DNA of 64,000 nucleotides from Vibrio sp. HDW18. GTDB taxonomy: Bacteria; Pseudomonadota; Gammaproteobacteria; Enterobacterales; Vibrionaceae. The notes below the pieces were generated by a model that was not told the DNA's origin, searched no databases, and saw only the letters and a program-made list of their open reading frames with translations. This document shows, piece by piece, positions 8,575 to 19,478 of this stretch (its first letter is position 1; each line of letters opens with the position of its first letter). Made by a program: the position numbers and the translations under genes. Location of the stretch: the NCBI RefSeq assembly GCF_011306175.1, contig NZ_CP049913.1:1302001-1366000 (forward strand), in the 5' to 3' direction.

Positions 8575-9030
8575 TTAGGGATTGACGTTGCGATTGATGG
8601 GATTTTGTAATGAGATCAATGTTTCAGTGGACTGTACTTCATCAATCGCTTGTAGCTTGTCAATCAACACATGCTGTAACTCTTCAATTGAACGACACAT
8701 CAATTTGACAAAAATATTATAGGCACCGGTGGTGTAATAAGCTTCCACCACCTCATCGAGTGCGTTTAGTTTGGCGAGTGCCGAGTGGTAGTCGCGCGCC
8801 GCATTCAAATTAATGCCAATAAAGCAGCAAACGTCGTAACCGAGCTTTTTGGTGTTAACCACCACTTCTGTGCCTTGAATGACGTCACTCGCTTTCATCT
8901 TTTCAATTCGTACATGAATGGTTGCTGGGCTCACATTAAATTGTTTAGCCATTTCGGCATAGGGCGTGCGAGCGTCATCCATCAAAATCTTCAAAATGGC
9001 GCGATCCAGATCATCGAGTTTAGTTTGCAT
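8575..9030 (-). CDS. asnC: AsnC, Lrp-family regulator of asparagine metabolism
   Basis: 151 aa. N-terminal winged helix-turn-helix (LDRAILKILMDDARTPYAEMAKQFNVS, recognition helix PATIHVRIEKM) and a C-terminal RAM/effector domain ending in STETLISLQNPI, which closely follows E. coli AsnC along the whole length, including VEAYYTTGAYNIFVKLMCRS. AsnC activates asnA and responds to asparagine in E. coli; asnA is not in this window. The gene is divergent from rsmJ with 194 bp between the starts. Confidence 0.93.
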   Translation of the reverse strand: MQTKLDDLDRAILKILMDDARTPYAEMAKQFNVSPATIHVRIEKMKASDVIQGTEVVVNTKKLGYDVCCFIGINLNAARDYHSALAKLNALDEVVEAYYTTGAYNIFVKLMCRSIEELQHVLIDKLQAIDEVQSTETLISLQNPINRNVNP

Positions 9031-9224
9031 TATGTTCCTGATACTCCGTGATGCCGACAGGCGATAGCGAGGCTTGATGTTACCATTATTGTGCGGTTAG
9101 GGAAGCTTTGCGCTGACTTGTGCTGAGAGCTTGTAACGGTGACATCATCACAAGAGAAAGCGTAGGGTTTGCTGACAAAATCCGCTACACTGAGCGCTGT
9201 TTTCTCTCGGTTTTCGGAGTTCCT

Positions 9225-10010
9225 TTGTTCATTCAATTGATTTGCGAAGCGCCACACCGCGCGCAAGAGTTAGAGCAGATTGCTAGCCGTTGGCAACTGC
9301 AAGCGAGCGATGACAGTCTATTTGCTCTGGTGCTGGGTGAGCAGCGTCTTGAACTGCGCAAATTAGATGAACCCAAACTTGGGGCGATCTATGTCGATTG
9401 GGTTGCAGGTGCGGTCGCCCATCGCCGCAAATTTGGTGGTGGCAAAGGGCAGTCGATTGCTAAAGCCGCTGGCCTCAATAAAGGAGTCACACCTGTCGTA
9501 CTGGATGCGACGGCGGGTTTAGGACGAGATGCTTTTGTATTGGCCTCCTTGGGTTGTCGAGTGCAGATGGTTGAGCGCCATCCTGTGGTCGCGGCATTGT
9601 TGGAAGATGGCTTACAACGCGCCAAGCAAGACAGTGAAATCGGTGCTTGGGTCAGTGAGCGTATGTGTCTGTTGCACGCATCAAGTCATACCGCATTACA
9701 GCAACTGGCGGCGGAGCCAAATTTTGTGGCACCGGATGTGATTTATCTCGATCCCATGTACCCACATCCAGACAATAAGAAAAAAAGTGCGCTGGTTAAA
9801 AAAGAGATGCGAGTTTTTCAATCGTTGGTGGGGGCGGACAATGATGCGGATGCTTTACTTGATCCCGCATTGCAACTGGCTCGTAAGCGGGTAGTGGTCA
9901 AACGACCTGACTACGCACCATGGCTGCAACAGCAGCCACCGACTATGGTGATTGAAACCAAGAAAAACCGTTTTGATGTTTATGTACTTGCTGCGATGGA
10001 CAGTGAATAA
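9225..10010 (+). CDS. rsmJ: RsmJ, 16S rRNA (guanine1516-N2)-methyltransferase
   Basis: Methylates G1516 of 16S rRNA using SAM. The SAM motif is [16 protein letters not shown], and the catalytic-type YLDPMYPH motif follows, then the conserved [12 protein letters not shown] and [11 protein letters not shown] blocks of the family. I start it at TTG 9225 (262 aa), preceded by GGAG five bases upstream; the frame is open further upstream to 9120, but those residues do not resemble the family. Single-gene unit, divergent from asnC. Confidence 0.9.
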   Translation: MFIQLICEAPHRAQELEQIASRWQLQASDDSLFALVLGEQRLELRKLDEPKLGAIYVDWVAGAVAHRRKFGGGKGQSIAKAAGLNKGVTPVVLDATAGLGRDAFVLASLGCRVQMVERHPVVAALLEDGLQRAKQDSEIGAWVSERMCLLHASSHTALQQLAAEPNFVAPDVIYLDPMYPHPDNKKKSALVKKEMRVFQSLVGADNDADALLDPALQLARKRVVVKRPDYAPWLQQQPPTMVIETKKNRFDVYVLAAMDSE

Positions 10011-10133
10011 CGACTTTGGCTTAGTCTGGCATGATTTAGTGAGATCAATATTACTGGATCGGTGTTGTATTTTGGGGTGAACCACGTAATATCCGCAGCT
10101 GAGAATAGTTCGTATTTTAGTTGGAGCGCTAAC

Positions 10134-10511
10134 GTGGCTAAACGTCTATGCAAACTGAGTCGCAGTGAGCTTGTGACCTCGCTGGGCGAGATTGAACGGT
10201 TGGTGGTATCACCACAATTTTTATGTCGTAGCTGCGCTCGCGTAGCTGCGGATAAAAAGTATTTGTGCAAACCACAATCACTCAGTAGCCAAGCATTAGC
10301 CACTGTGGCTAACACCGAATTGTCGGTTGCGGCCAGTGTGGTAGTGTCTAAGAAAGGCGCTACTAAGCAGCAGAGGTTTGATAAAAAACTAGAAAAGCTG
10401 TTGAAAAGACAGCGTAAGCTGATCAAAAAGCAGCACAAGTTAGCCAGTAAAGTTGAGAAAATCCATCCACAGAGAACTCAACCAAGTGCACAACCCGCTG
10501 GTATGCACTAA
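10134..10511 (+). CDS. conserved hypothetical protein, Cys pair and basic C-terminus
   Basis: 125 aa from GTG 10134, chosen because GGAG sits seven bases upstream; an in-frame ATG at 10062 lacks a site. I do not recognise a family. Visible: SRSELVTSLGEIERLV near the N-terminus, then FLCRSCARVAADKKYLC (CxxC followed by a third Cys, possibly metal binding), an Ala/Val-rich middle and a strongly basic stretch of Lys/Arg/Gln (about residues 75-112) likely to contact nucleic acid. It follows rsmJ on the same strand after 123 bp. Confidence 0.6.
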   Translation: MAKRLCKLSRSELVTSLGEIERLVVSPQFLCRSCARVAADKKYLCKPQSLSSQALATVANTELSVAASVVVSKKGATKQQRFDKKLEKLLKRQRKLIKKQHKLASKVEKIHPQRTQPSAQPAGMH

Positions 10512-10546
10512 GCCGTAAAATTTCCGCCATGTTTTATTGTCGTCCC

Positions 10547-10577
10547 ATCACCACCACCTTGGGCGGTGGTGATGGTT
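10547..10577. terminator. GC-rich hairpin between convergent genes
   Basis: CATCACCACC and GGTGGTGATG form a 10-bp stem around a short loop between the hypothetical gene and the minus-strand transporter gene. No good T run follows on either strand, so termination is only plausible. Confidence 0.4.
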
Positions 10578-10622
10578 TGAAGCACTGGCTGAGATGAGTT
10601 TGGGCCCTGTGCATTTTTCCGA

Positions 10623-11510
10623 TTATTGAGGGTATTGGCGTTGATAATCGCGCTCTACACGACGTTTTACCCAAGTTTCATTAAGCCACAGCGAAGCTAA
10701 GATCACTACACCACCGAGTGAAAGACGCAGCAAATCTACATCGCGATTCCAGATCAGAATATTGACCACTAGACCTGCCGGTACTAACGCATTATTCATA
10801 ATCGCTAAGGCTCCAGCATTGACCATGCATGCGCCTTTATTCCAGGCAAAATAGCCCAGTCCAGACGCAATTAGCCCCAAATACAGCAAAATACCCCATT
10901 GCAGTTGAGTGGTAGGCAGTTGTTTTAGATTGCCAAACAGTAACAGTGCACCACTGGCGACGACAAAAGCTCCCAGATAGAAATAGCCAAATACGGCATG
11001 TTGAGGCAGGCGGATCGGCTGCTGTTCAAGCACATATTTGTAGCCGACTTGGCCAATCGCAAAACAAAGGTTGGCGGCTTGCACGACCAGAAAACCTGCG
11101 AAAAAGTGCGGACTAATTGCCGCGAATTTGATCAGCACTGCGCCAAGTACCGCAACCAAAGCGGTTAGTAGATACCAGGGTGAGAAACGCCGATGGAGCA
11201 AATCATAAATCAGCGTGACATAAATCGGTGTGAATACGGTGAACAGTAGTACTTCCGGAACGGAGAGTAGCAAGAAAGATTGATAATAGAAGCAATACAT
11301 TAAGCCCAACTGAATGCCACCCAGCGCCATCAATTTGCCAATCAAGGCACGTGGTACGCCTTGAATACGCAGGAAAGGAATAAAAACTAGGCTAGCTAGC
11401 GCGACGCGCATCCAAACGGCAAACCAAGCATCAACCTGACCAGCAAGATAAACGCCGATCAGGCTAAACGAAAACGCCCATAACAGGGTGACTGCAGAAA
11501 GATAAACCAT
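10623..11510 (-). CDS. EamA/DMT-family inner membrane transporter
   Basis: 295 aa with ten hydrophobic segments arranged as two five-helix EamA repeats (first about 1-135, second about 140-280). The start YLSAVTLLWAFSFSLIGVYLAGQ is typical of the family. The substrate cannot be read from the sequence; DMT members export amino acids, sugars or vitamins. It is a single gene, followed on the same strand by no partner, and 56 bp downstream of the uspA stop. Confidence 0.85.
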   Translation of the reverse strand: MVYLSAVTLLWAFSFSLIGVYLAGQVDAWFAVWMRVALASLVFIPFLRIQGVPRALIGKLMALGGIQLGLMYCFYYQSFLLLSVPEVLLFTVFTPIYVTLIYDLLHRRFSPWYLLTALVAVLGAVLIKFAAISPHFFAGFLVVQAANLCFAIGQVGYKYVLEQQPIRLPQHAVFGYFYLGAFVVASGALLLFGNLKQLPTTQLQWGILLYLGLIASGLGYFAWNKGACMVNAGALAIMNNALVPAGLVVNILIWNRDVDLLRLSLGGVVILASLWLNETWVKRRVERDYQRQYPQ

Positions 11511-11566
11511 AACGCCATCGATAAAAGGAATGGAAAATGGCAGTCTACCTGAGTCTTTTCTGTTCG

Positions 11567-11992
11567 TCAGTCGTTGAGTGGTACAACCAACATATCCACC
11601 GGCGAGCTATTGATCAATTGACGCGTGGAAGAGAGCAGTTTGCTCCAGAAATCTTGGTGATGGCCACACACCAGCAGGTCAACATTAAATTCATTGATGG
11701 TTTCACACAGTTCATTACTTAAATCACCACTGCCGACTAACGTATGCTTGATCGGATAATCGGCATGCTGCGCCAGACTTTGTAATTGCGTGAGTGATGA
11801 CTCCATTGAATGGTGTTGGGTTTCCGCCAAATTAATATCGATTAGACCGGTATATAGCTCGGCATAGTTTACATCGATATGGATAAATGAAATGGCGGCA
11901 TTAAGCGGTTTGGCCAGTGCCACCGCTTTCTCAACCAGTAGTTTGCTATCTTCAGAGAGATCGACTGCGACCAAAAGATGTTGATAACTCAT
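11567..11992 (-). CDS. uspA: universal stress protein A
   Basis: 141 aa, single Usp fold: starts YQHLLVAVDLSEDSKLL and ends SSPVDMLVVPL, with the DLLVCGHH block of the UspA/UspC branch in place of the ATP-binding GxxGxnG motif, so probably a non-ATP-binding UspA type. Such proteins accumulate in growth arrest and oxidative stress. It is divergent from ftnA, sharing a 164-bp promoter region, and uspB follows ftnA, so three stress genes sit together. Confidence 0.92.
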   Translation of the reverse strand: MSYQHLLVAVDLSEDSKLLVEKAVALAKPLNAAISFIHIDVNYAELYTGLIDINLAETQHHSMESSLTQLQSLAQHADYPIKHTLVGSGDLSNELCETINEFNVDLLVCGHHQDFWSKLLSSTRQLINSSPVDMLVVPLND

Positions 11993-12156
11993 TGTTCAGG
12001 CTCCTGTTCGGGTGACTTAATACAGCGTAGCACTGGCGGCTGTAATTTTTTGTCGCAGCGATCTCAGTTTGATCGTGCTGGCTTGAGCAACGACTACAAT
12101 AGCCAGTGGCTATGCTATAGTTTGTGTAAACAGTTGGCGTAAATTAGGAGCTTTTT

Positions 12157-12684
12157 ATGTTGTCGCAAGCGATGGTTGAGCATCTCAATCAGCAAATTAA
12201 CCTAGAATTTTTTTCATCCAATCTATACTTACAAATGAGTGCTTGGTGTGAAGACAAAGGCTTTGACGGTGCGGCTGCATTTTTGCGTGCACATGCCGTG
12301 GAAGAAATGCAGCACATGCAACGTTTGTTTACCTATGTGAGCGAAACTGGGGCGCTCCCCATTCTTGGTGCCATCGCCGCACCGCGCCACGATTTCGCTT
12401 CACTGGGTGAGGTGTTTCGCGAGACTTATCAACACGAACAGAAGATCACCCAACAGATTAACAAACTGGCCCATGTGGCGTTTAGCAACCAAGATTACTC
12501 AACCTTTAACTTCCTGCAGTGGTACGTGGCTGAACAGCACGAGGAAGAGAAATTGTTTAAAGGGATTTTAGATAAGCTAGAGCTGGTCGGTGAAGATGGT
12601 AAGGCGCTGTTCTTTATCGATAAAGATCTTTTAGCATTGGCGAAAAAAGGCCCATCTTCGGTGATGGATGTCCCTGCAGAGTGA
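12157..12684 (+). CDS. ftnA: ferritin (FtnA type)
   Basis: 175 aa non-haem ferritin that stores iron as ferrihydrite in a 24-mer. The four-helix bundle with ferroxidase ligands is visible: Glu in INLEFFSS, the EEMQHMQ pair in helix B, and [10 protein letters not shown] in helix C/D. Upstream AGGAG at 12146-12150 precedes the start. It is divergent from uspA; a TGCTATAGT sequence at 12113-12121 is a likely extended -10. Confidence 0.95.
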   Translation: MLSQAMVEHLNQQINLEFFSSNLYLQMSAWCEDKGFDGAAAFLRAHAVEEMQHMQRLFTYVSETGALPILGAIAAPRHDFASLGEVFRETYQHEQKITQQINKLAHVAFSNQDYSTFNFLQWYVAEQHEEEKLFKGILDKLELVGEDGKALFFIDKDLLALAKKGPSSVMDVPAE

Positions 12685-12759
12685 AATAAGCCACGAGGTA
12701 GCTTAAAGTGGTGATCTTTTACTCCGGGCATGCTGAACACCAGGTGTAAGGAGGAAAAG

Positions 12760-13083
12760 ATGATCGGTGCAGATACCATTCTATTGGCGCTTATGAGTGT
12801 TACGGCAATTAATGTGGTGCGTTATGTTACCGCGCTGCGTTCGTTGCTTTACATCATGCGTGAAGCGCATCCGCTACTGTATCAACAAGTCGATGGACGC
12901 GGCTTTTTTACTACTCATGGCAATATGACTAAGCAGGTGCGTTTGTATCATTACCTGAAAAGTCGCGAGTATCATCATCATCATGATCCGCTGTTTATTG
13001 GTAAATGTGATCGAGTGCGTGAACTGTTTGTATTATCCGGTTCTTTGCTGGTGCTCACAACGGTTGTTGCCTTTATGCTTTAG
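12760..13083 (+). CDS. uspB: universal stress protein B (membrane)
   Basis: 107 aa with a transmembrane segment at each end and a soluble middle. It matches E. coli UspB in [20 protein letters not shown] and the RVRELF block. In E. coli UspB is RpoS dependent and involved in ethanol resistance. The start at 12760 is fixed by AAGGAGG at 12748-12754, and an upstream in-frame ATG is ignored. A His run (HHHH) lies in the loop. It follows ftnA by 75 bp. Confidence 0.9.
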   Translation: MIGADTILLALMSVTAINVVRYVTALRSLLYIMREAHPLLYQQVDGRGFFTTHGNMTKQVRLYHYLKSREYHHHHDPLFIGKCDRVRELFVLSGSLLVLTTVVAFML

Positions 13084-13160
13084 CCTGCCGCGTTAAACCG
13101 CACTTGGTCTCGCGTTGGCATCGTAGTGGTTTGCCGCTACAATAACCGCCAAAATGAGTA

Positions 13161-13189
13161 AGGATGTGCACTCAGCACATCCTTTTTTT
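13161..13189 (+). terminator. intrinsic terminator after uspB
   Basis: Nine-bp stem AGGATGTGC/GCACATCCT with 5-nt loop followed by seven T. It lies 78 bp past uspB and 20 bp before the next start, so it probably isolates the next gene. Confidence 0.88.
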
Positions 13190-13208
13190 ATGGGATGAGA
13201 GAGCGGTA

Positions 13209-14396
13209 ATGAGCAAGAAAGTTGACGTAGTGATAATTGGTGCTGGTGCTGCTGGTTTAATGTGTGCCGCGCAGGCAGCGCAGCGAGGCCGCCAAGTGTT
13301 ACTGCTCGATCATGCCAAAAAACCGGGACGGAAAATTCTCATTTCTGGCGGTGGTCGCTGTAATTTTACCAACTATGAGGTGTCGGCAGCGAATTATGTA
13401 TGCCAAAACCCACACTTTGTGAAATCGGCACTCTCCCAATACAGCAACTGGGATTTCATTTCGCTAGTCAGTAAATATGCTATTGATTATGAAGAGCGTG
13501 AACACGGCCAGTTATTTTGCTTAGATTCAGCGAAACAGATCGTTGATATGCTGCTGAGCGAATGTAATCAACCGAATCTTGAGCAGCATTATCAAGTTGA
13601 GATTAGTGCGATAAGCCAAATCGAATCGGGTTTTGCGCTGCAAACCACACTCGGAGCCATTGAATGCAGTTCGCTGGTCGTAGCAACCGGTGGTTTGTCG
13701 ATGCCCGCGCTGGGCGCGACTCCATTGGGTTACAAAATTGCTGAGCAGTTTGGCTTACCCGTGATCAGCACCTGTGCCGGTTTAGTGCCGTTTACATTAC
13801 ATGTGCAAGATAAACAAGATTTCGCGCCATTATCAGGAATTGCGATCCCCGTTGAAATGAGCACGCAAGGCGGTCAAAGCTTCAAACAAGCCTTGCTGTT
13901 TACTCATCGCGGCTTGTCTGGGCCTGCGGTGCTACAAATTTCCTCCTATTGGCAGCCGGGTCAAGCCATTACCACTAACTTGTTACCTGCAGTTGACTTA
14001 GCACGGCTATTGGGTGATGAGAAACAAAACCATCCAAATCAAAGCTTGAAAAACACCCTCTCCAAAGTGCTGCCCAAGCGTTTAGTCGAAGTGTTCATTG
14101 AGCGAAAAATGTTTGCCGATAAACCACTCAAACAATATACCCCGCAAGAGTTGGAAGTGGTGCAAAGCCGTTTGCAGAGCTGGTCTATCGTGCCAAACGG
14201 CACCGAAGGTTACCGCACTGCCGAAGTGACTTTAGGTGGCGTTGATACCGATTGTCTCTCTTCAAAAACCATGGAGTGTAAAACCGTCAAAGGACTGTTC
14301 TTTGTTGGTGAGGTGATGGATGTCGCTGGTTGGCTTGGTGGCTATAACTTTCAATGGGCGTGGTCGAGTGGCTACGTAGCGGGTCAGTGGGTTTAA
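13209..14396 (+). CDS. YhiN/BaiN-family FAD flavoprotein
   Basis: 395 aa NAD(P)/FAD-dependent oxidoreductase. N-terminal Rossmann fold VVIIGAGAAGLMCA, the ISGGGRCNFTN block diagnostic of the YhiN (HI0933) family, and the C-terminal LFFVGEVMDVAGWLGGYNFQWAWSSG. The substrate is not known for this branch. The frame is open to 13164, but that earlier start lies inside the terminator hairpin, so ATG 13209 with AGAGAG upstream is used. Confidence 0.88.
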   Translation: MSKKVDVVIIGAGAAGLMCAAQAAQRGRQVLLLDHAKKPGRKILISGGGRCNFTNYEVSAANYVCQNPHFVKSALSQYSNWDFISLVSKYAIDYEEREHGQLFCLDSAKQIVDMLLSECNQPNLEQHYQVEISAISQIESGFALQTTLGAIECSSLVVATGGLSMPALGATPLGYKIAEQFGLPVISTCAGLVPFTLHVQDKQDFAPLSGIAIPVEMSTQGGQSFKQALLFTHRGLSGPAVLQISSYWQPGQAITTNLLPAVDLARLLGDEKQNHPNQSLKNTLSKVLPKRLVEVFIERKMFADKPLKQYTPQELEVVQSRLQSWSIVPNGTEGYRTAEVTLGGVDTDCLSSKTMECKTVKGLFFVGEVMDVAGWLGGYNFQWAWSSGYVAGQWV

Positions 14397-14541
14397 GTAA
14401 AACGCGGGTTAAAGCTCACTGGATAAGCTGAGGCTAGGGTCGATTGTGCTGCTTTGGTGTTAATAAATTTGTAACCAACTGGACATTTATCCAGTGTCGA
14501 AATACCCTTGTTAGCGAGATAAATCACCGTAAGTGTTCAAC

Positions 14542-16074
14542 ATGCAATGGATTTTTGAAAATCAAACCGTATTGTGGTCGGGGTTAGTGAGTGCTAGCAC
14601 GGCTGGGATGGCAGCAGGTTGGTGGATGAAGCAGCGTTATCAATTGAAAACACAACTGCTGACCCAGCAACTTGAACAACAAAACGATTGGCATACCCAG
14701 CAGATGCAGCAGCTTAACCAGCAACTGGCTAACGCGCAGCACGAGTTAGATGAATTAGATAATCTACGTGATAAAAATGAGTTTGAGCTAAAGCAGCTGC
14801 ATGGCAAGTTAATGGCGGTGCTGGAAAAACTGCGTTACTTCGAGGATGTGAAGCAAGAGCGCCAGCAGTATGCGGATCAACTTAATCACTTGCGTGCGGC
14901 TAATGCTGAACTCGATAGTCAATTACGCGAACAAGAAGCGCGTTATCAACAACAGTTGGTGTCGAGCCAAGAAAAATTGCAGTTACTGGAGCGCGCAGAA
15001 GATCGCCTCAAGCAGCAGTTTGAGCAGTTAGCCAATCAAGTCTTCGAGCACAAAACCATCAGCGTTGATCAGCAAAACCGCCAGAGTTTGCAAGGTTTGT
15101 TGACCCCACTGAAAGAGCAGTTAGAAGGCTTTAAAAAACAGGTCAATGACAGTTTTAATCACGAAGCGAAAGAGCGCCATACTTTAGTGCATGAATTGCG
15201 TAACTTGCAGCGCCTCAATGAACAGATGGCGCAAGAGGCGCTTAACCTAACCCAAGCATTAAAAGGCGATAACAAGCAGCAAGGAAACTGGGGTGAGGTG
15301 GTGCTGGCGCGAGTGCTGGCTGAATCTGGGCTACGTGAAGGACATGAATACCAAACCCAAGTCAGCTTACAAAACGAAGCAGGCAAACGCTATCAGCCGG
15401 ATGTGATTGTTTACCTGCCGCAAAATAAACAAGTGGTGGTTGATTCAAAAATGGCCTTGGTGGCTTATGAGCGCTACTTCCATGCGCAAACCGATAGTGA
15501 GCGTGATAGTGCCCTAGGTGAGCACTTACTTGCGCTGCGAAACCATATTCGTGGATTAAGCCAAAAAGATTATCATCAGTTGCAAGGCATTCAGAGCCTT
15601 GATTATGTGCTGATGTTTATTCCGGTTGAGCCAGCGTTCCAAGTTGCGATTCAGGCCGATCCCAGCTTAGTTAAAGACGCGCTGGAGCAGAACATTATTT
15701 TGGTCAGTCCAACCACTCTGTTGGTGGCACTGCGCACCATTGATAATTTATGGCGCAATGAGCGGCAAAATCAAAACGCTCAGGTGATCGCAGAGCGAGC
15801 CAGCAAGTTGTACGATAAATTGCGCTTATTTGTTGACGATATGCAAGCACTGGGCGGCGCGCTAGATAAAGCCAATCAGAGCTATCAGGGAGCAATGAGT
15901 AAGTTGGTCACCGGGCGTGGCAACGCGATCCGTCAAGCGGAAAGTTTTAAGCAGCTTGGGGTGGAGATCAAACGCTCGATTGCCCAGCCTTTGATTGACC
16001 GCGCGCAACACTCGGCGGAAATGGAAAATGCCCCTTTAGTAGAAAGACATCCGATTGAGGATAAAGTAAACTAA
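14542..16074 (+). CDS. rmuC: RmuC-domain protein (DNA recombination family)
   Basis: 510 aa. One N-terminal membrane helix (about 10-28), a long coiled coil (about 35-190, rich in Gln/Leu heptads), then the RmuC domain with [40 protein letters not shown] and the [13 protein letters not shown] block. RmuC limits inversions between short repeats in E. coli and is related to restriction-type nucleases (the PDVIV...VDSK stretch resembles a PD-(D/E)xK site). It stands 45 bp before ubiE and may share its transcript. A GTG three codons earlier is the alternative start. Confidence 0.9.
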   Translation: MQWIFENQTVLWSGLVSASTAGMAAGWWMKQRYQLKTQLLTQQLEQQNDWHTQQMQQLNQQLANAQHELDELDNLRDKNEFELKQLHGKLMAVLEKLRYFEDVKQERQQYADQLNHLRAANAELDSQLREQEARYQQQLVSSQEKLQLLERAEDRLKQQFEQLANQVFEHKTISVDQQNRQSLQGLLTPLKEQLEGFKKQVNDSFNHEAKERHTLVHELRNLQRLNEQMAQEALNLTQALKGDNKQQGNWGEVVLARVLAESGLREGHEYQTQVSLQNEAGKRYQPDVIVYLPQNKQVVVDSKMALVAYERYFHAQTDSERDSALGEHLLALRNHIRGLSQKDYHQLQGIQSLDYVLMFIPVEPAFQVAIQADPSLVKDALEQNIILVSPTTLLVALRTIDNLWRNERQNQNAQVIAERASKLYDKLRLFVDDMQALGGALDKANQSYQGAMSKLVTGRGNAIRQAESFKQLGVEIKRSIAQPLIDRAQHSAEMENAPLVERHPIEDKVN

Positions 16075-16118
16075 CTGCCCGCAGTTGCCGTCGCCATGAC
16101 GGCCAGAGAGGAAAAACA

Positions 16119-16901
16119 ATGACCGACACCAACGTGCTCGTAAACACTGAGCCAGACTATCAAGAAACCACCCATTTTGGTTTTACTACCGTACCTAAAG
16201 ACGAAAAAGTCCACAAAGTCGCGCAAGTATTTCATTCGGTAGCGGCCAAGTACGACATCATGAATGATTTGATGTCTGGTGGTATTCACCGTTTATGGAA
16301 GCGTTTTACCATTGATTGCTCTGGAGCGCGTGCTGGACAACGCATTCTCGATTTAGGTGGTGGCACGGGTGACTTAACCGCTAAGTTTTCACGTATTGTC
16401 GGTGATAAAGGTCATGTCATCCTCGCGGATATTAATAACTCAATGCTGAATGTGGGACGCGATAAACTGCGCGACAGTGGCATTGTTGGCAATGTGCATT
16501 ATGTGCAGGCTAACGCGGAAGAGTTGCCGTTTCCGGACAACTATTTTGACTGTATCACCATCAGTTTCTGTCTGCGTAACGTGACCGATAAAGATAAAGC
16601 GCTCCGCTCGATGTTTCGTGTATTGAAACCGGGTGGTCGTTTGTTGGTGCTTGAATTTTCCAAGCCGATCTTAGAGCCGTTGTCTAAACTTTACGATACC
16701 TACTCATTTCATATTCTGCCTAGGATGGGACAATTGATCGCTAACGATGCCGACAGTTACCGCTATCTTGCCGAATCGATCCGCATGCATCCTGATCAAG
16801 ATACTCTGCAAGGCATGATGGAACAGGCTGGCTTTGAACAAACTACCTATTACAACCTGACCGGCGGCATTGTGGCGCTGCATCGTGGTTACAAATTTTA
16901 A
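16119..16901 (+). CDS. ubiE: UbiE, ubiquinone/menaquinone C-methyltransferase
   Basis: 260 aa SAM methyltransferase acting on 2-polyprenyl-6-methoxy-benzoquinol and demethylmenaquinol. SAM motif [16 protein letters not shown], followed by [27 protein letters not shown], which is the UbiE signature region, and [22 protein letters not shown] upstream of ATG 16119. First gene of ubiE-ubiJ-ubiB. Confidence 0.95.
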   Translation: MTDTNVLVNTEPDYQETTHFGFTTVPKDEKVHKVAQVFHSVAAKYDIMNDLMSGGIHRLWKRFTIDCSGARAGQRILDLGGGTGDLTAKFSRIVGDKGHVILADINNSMLNVGRDKLRDSGIVGNVHYVQANAEELPFPDNYFDCITISFCLRNVTDKDKALRSMFRVLKPGGRLLVLEFSKPILEPLSKLYDTYSFHILPRMGQLIANDADSYRYLAESIRMHPDQDTLQGMMEQAGFEQTTYYNLTGGIVALHRGYKF

Positions 16902-16909
16902 GGGCTGCT

Positions 16910-17533
16910 ATGTCATTGCTTGCGACCATGCCACTCGCACCGCTGCTCACTGCGCTGCTTGAAACGACGCTCAACACGCTGATCAGTGAGGATTCCAGTT
17001 TAATCCGCCAACGGCAACGTCTCAAAGGTAAAGTGATCTCACTGCATCTGCGTGAATGGCAGCAAACGGTGACTTTTGTATTCAGTCAGCAAATTGATGT
17101 AATGACCGGTTTTGAAGGTCAAGCAGATTGCTATTTAGCGTTCGATCTCTCGATTTTGCGGCAACTGCGCGAGCAAGAAAATATCACCCAACTGATTAAG
17201 CAAGATAAATTGCAATTGGAAGGTGATCTGCAACTGGCGCAAAAATTTGCAGCGCTGATCAGCGATTGTCGGCCAGATATGGAAGAGTGGTTATCGCGCA
17301 TGATGGGTGACGCGCTGGCACACAGCTTAGTTCATAGTGTTAAAAGCATGGCTGAAACTTTGAAACGGCAAGCATCGCAATCTCAACATCATTTGGCTCA
17401 GGTACTCACCGAAGAGTGGCGAATGGCCCCTCCCGCATTGGAAATTGCCTATTTTTGTGATCAGGTCGATGAGCTCACCAGTCACACCGCCCGCTTAGAA
17501 GCACGCATCAGCCAGTTATTGGGATCCGCATGA
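16910..17533 (+). CDS. ubiJ: UbiJ, SCP2-domain ubiquinone assembly factor
   Basis: 207 aa with an SCP2 lipid-binding fold in the first ~115 residues ([30 protein letters not shown]) and a C-terminal coiled coil. It acts with UbiK and the soluble Ubi complex in aerobic ubiquinone synthesis. It starts 8 bp after ubiE and overlaps ubiB by 4 bp (ATGA), so translation is probably coupled. Confidence 0.9.
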   Translation: MSLLATMPLAPLLTALLETTLNTLISEDSSLIRQRQRLKGKVISLHLREWQQTVTFVFSQQIDVMTGFEGQADCYLAFDLSILRQLREQENITQLIKQDKLQLEGDLQLAQKFAALISDCRPDMEEWLSRMMGDALAHSLVHSVKSMAETLKRQASQSQHHLAQVLTEEWRMAPPALEIAYFCDQVDELTSHTARLEARISQLLGSA

Positions 17534-19164
17534 AACCTGCAGAGTTGAAACGGTTATACCACATAATCAAAGTACAACTGGAATATGGCCTCGATGAGTT
17601 GTTGCCCAACCATCATTTGACGCGCACGCCACTGCTGGTTCGTCAATGTCTATTCTGGTTACGTAATCAGCATAGCGAGCTACCGTTGGGGGAGCGCTTA
17701 CGTTTAGCACTGCAAGAGCTAGGTCCGGTATGGATTAAATTTGGCCAAATGATGTCAACTCGGCGTGATCTGTTCCCGCCACACATCGCCGATCCATTGG
17801 CGATGCTACAAGACAAAGTTGCCCCATTTGATGGCCTGCAAGCCAAACAACTGATGGAGCAAGAACTGGGTGCAGCCCTGGAAACCTGGTTCGATGAGTT
17901 TGATATTAAACCGTTAGCCTCTGCTTCCATCGCCCAAGTACATACCGCCAAGCTGAAAAGTAATGGCCGCGATGTGGTGCTGAAAGTGATCCGTCCCGAT
18001 ATTCATCGGCAAATCGATGCGGATCTCAAACTGATGTATCGCGTGGCGCGTATTGTGGCGAAAGCATTGCCGCAGGCGCGCCGCTTAAAACCGGTTGAAG
18101 TGGTACGCGAATATGAGCAAACTTTGCTTGCCGAGTTGGATTTACGTCGTGAAGCCGCTAACGCGATTCAGTTGCGTCGCAACTTTGCTGGCAGTGAAGA
18201 GCTGTATGTACCAGAAGTCTTTACCGAGTTTTGTAATCAAACCGTCATGGTTTCTGAGCGAATATATGGCATCCAAGTCTCTGACTTGGCGAGATTGCAC
18301 TCCAATGGCACCAATATGAAATTATTGGCTGAACGCGGGGTTAGGGTTTTTTTCACCCAAGTTTTTCGCGACAGTTTTTTTCATGCCGATATGCATCCTG
18401 GCAATGTGTTCGTCAATCCAGCACATCCTGATAATCCGCAATGGATCGGTTTGGATTGCGGCATCGTGGGTACACTCAATAGCGCAGATAAACGTTATCT
18501 GGCCGAAAACTTTCTGGCTTTTTTCAATCGCGACTATCGCCGAGTGGCCCAGTTGCATGTCGATTCAGGTTGGGTTCCGCTGGATACCAATGTTGATGAG
18601 TTTGAAGTCGCGATCCGTATGGTGTGCGAGCCGATTTTTGCCAAGCCGTTGTGTGAAATTTCGTTTGGTCATGTGCTGCTTAACCTATTTAACACTGCGC
18701 GGCGTTTCAATATGGAAGTGCAACCGCAGTTGGTTTTGCTGCAAAAAACACTGTTGTATGTTGAAGGTTTAGGGCGTCAGCTCTATCCTCAACTGGACTT
18801 GTGGCAAACTGCTAAACCATTTTTGGAACAGTGGATGGCCAATCAGGTTGGGCCGCAAGCCTTTTGGCATACGCTGAAAGAGCGTGCACCACTATGGTTT
18901 GAAAAAATGCCTGAGCTGCCAGAATTATTGTATGACAGTTTAAAGCAAGGTCGTAATCTGAATCAGCGTTTAGAGAGCTTTTATCAAGGCTATCGACAAT
19001 CAAAACGTCAGCAGGGAACGGCGAAGTTTTTATTTGGTGTTGGAGCAACATTCGCCGTATGCTCAGCGATATGGATCTCCAATCAGTTGGAATTATTGGC
19101 TATCGGTAGCGCAACGTTTGGCGCATTATGTTGGCTGCTCAGTTGGCGAGCTTACCGTCAGTAG
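17530..19164 (+). CDS. ubiB: UbiB, ADCK/ABC1-type atypical kinase for ubiquinone synthesis
   Basis: 544 aa. Atypical kinase motifs: KFGQMMSTR (the KxGQ motif), the alanine-rich loop [11 protein letters not shown] in place of a glycine loop, [15 protein letters not shown] and the GLDCGIVG metal-binding motif. Two C-terminal membrane helices (about 500-540). UbiB has ATPase activity that supports access to membrane-bound quinone intermediates. Third gene of the ubi unit; tatA follows 56 bp later, a ubiB-tatA linkage also found in E. coli. Confidence 0.95.
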   Translation: MKPAELKRLYHIIKVQLEYGLDELLPNHHLTRTPLLVRQCLFWLRNQHSELPLGERLRLALQELGPVWIKFGQMMSTRRDLFPPHIADPLAMLQDKVAPFDGLQAKQLMEQELGAALETWFDEFDIKPLASASIAQVHTAKLKSNGRDVVLKVIRPDIHRQIDADLKLMYRVARIVAKALPQARRLKPVEVVREYEQTLLAELDLRREAANAIQLRRNFAGSEELYVPEVFTEFCNQTVMVSERIYGIQVSDLARLHSNGTNMKLLAERGVRVFFTQVFRDSFFHADMHPGNVFVNPAHPDNPQWIGLDCGIVGTLNSADKRYLAENFLAFFNRDYRRVAQLHVDSGWVPLDTNVDEFEVAIRMVCEPIFAKPLCEISFGHVLLNLFNTARRFNMEVQPQLVLLQKTLLYVEGLGRQLYPQLDLWQTAKPFLEQWMANQVGPQAFWHTLKERAPLWFEKMPELPELLYDSLKQGRNLNQRLESFYQGYRQSKRQQGTAKFLFGVGATFAVCSAIWISNQLELLAIGSATFGALCWLLSWRAYRQ

Positions 19165-19220
19165 CGCAATGGCGCTTGGTGGTGTTCGAAGATTTATTCA
19201 CATAACCCGAGGTAAAAAAA

Positions 19221-19475
19221 ATGGGTGGTATCAGTATTTGGCAACTTCTTATCATCGCCGTTATCGTGGTATTGCTGTTTGGCACCAAGAAACTGCGTGG
19301 TATTGGTGGTGATTTAGGTAGTGCGGTTAAAGGCTTTAAGAAAGCGATGTCGGAAGATGAAACAAACCCCACAACCGCCAATCAACAGAAAGATGCTGAT
19401 TTTGCAACCAAAAACCTTGAGCAGCCGCAAACCAATGCGACCGCTGAAGTGAAAAAAGACAAAGAGCAGGCTTAA
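19221..19475 (+). CDS. tatA: TatA, twin-arginine translocase pore subunit
   Basis: 84 aa: N-terminal transmembrane helix (about 4-20), the FG hinge in [16 protein letters not shown], an amphipathic helix [11 protein letters not shown] and a charged tail. TatA polymerises to pass folded proteins with RR signal peptides across the inner membrane. GAGG precedes the start. Confidence 0.95.
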   Translation: MGGISIWQLLIIAVIVVLLFGTKKLRGIGGDLGSAVKGFKKAMSEDETNPTTANQQKDADFATKNLEQPQTNATAEVKKDKEQA

Positions 19476-19478
19476 ATC

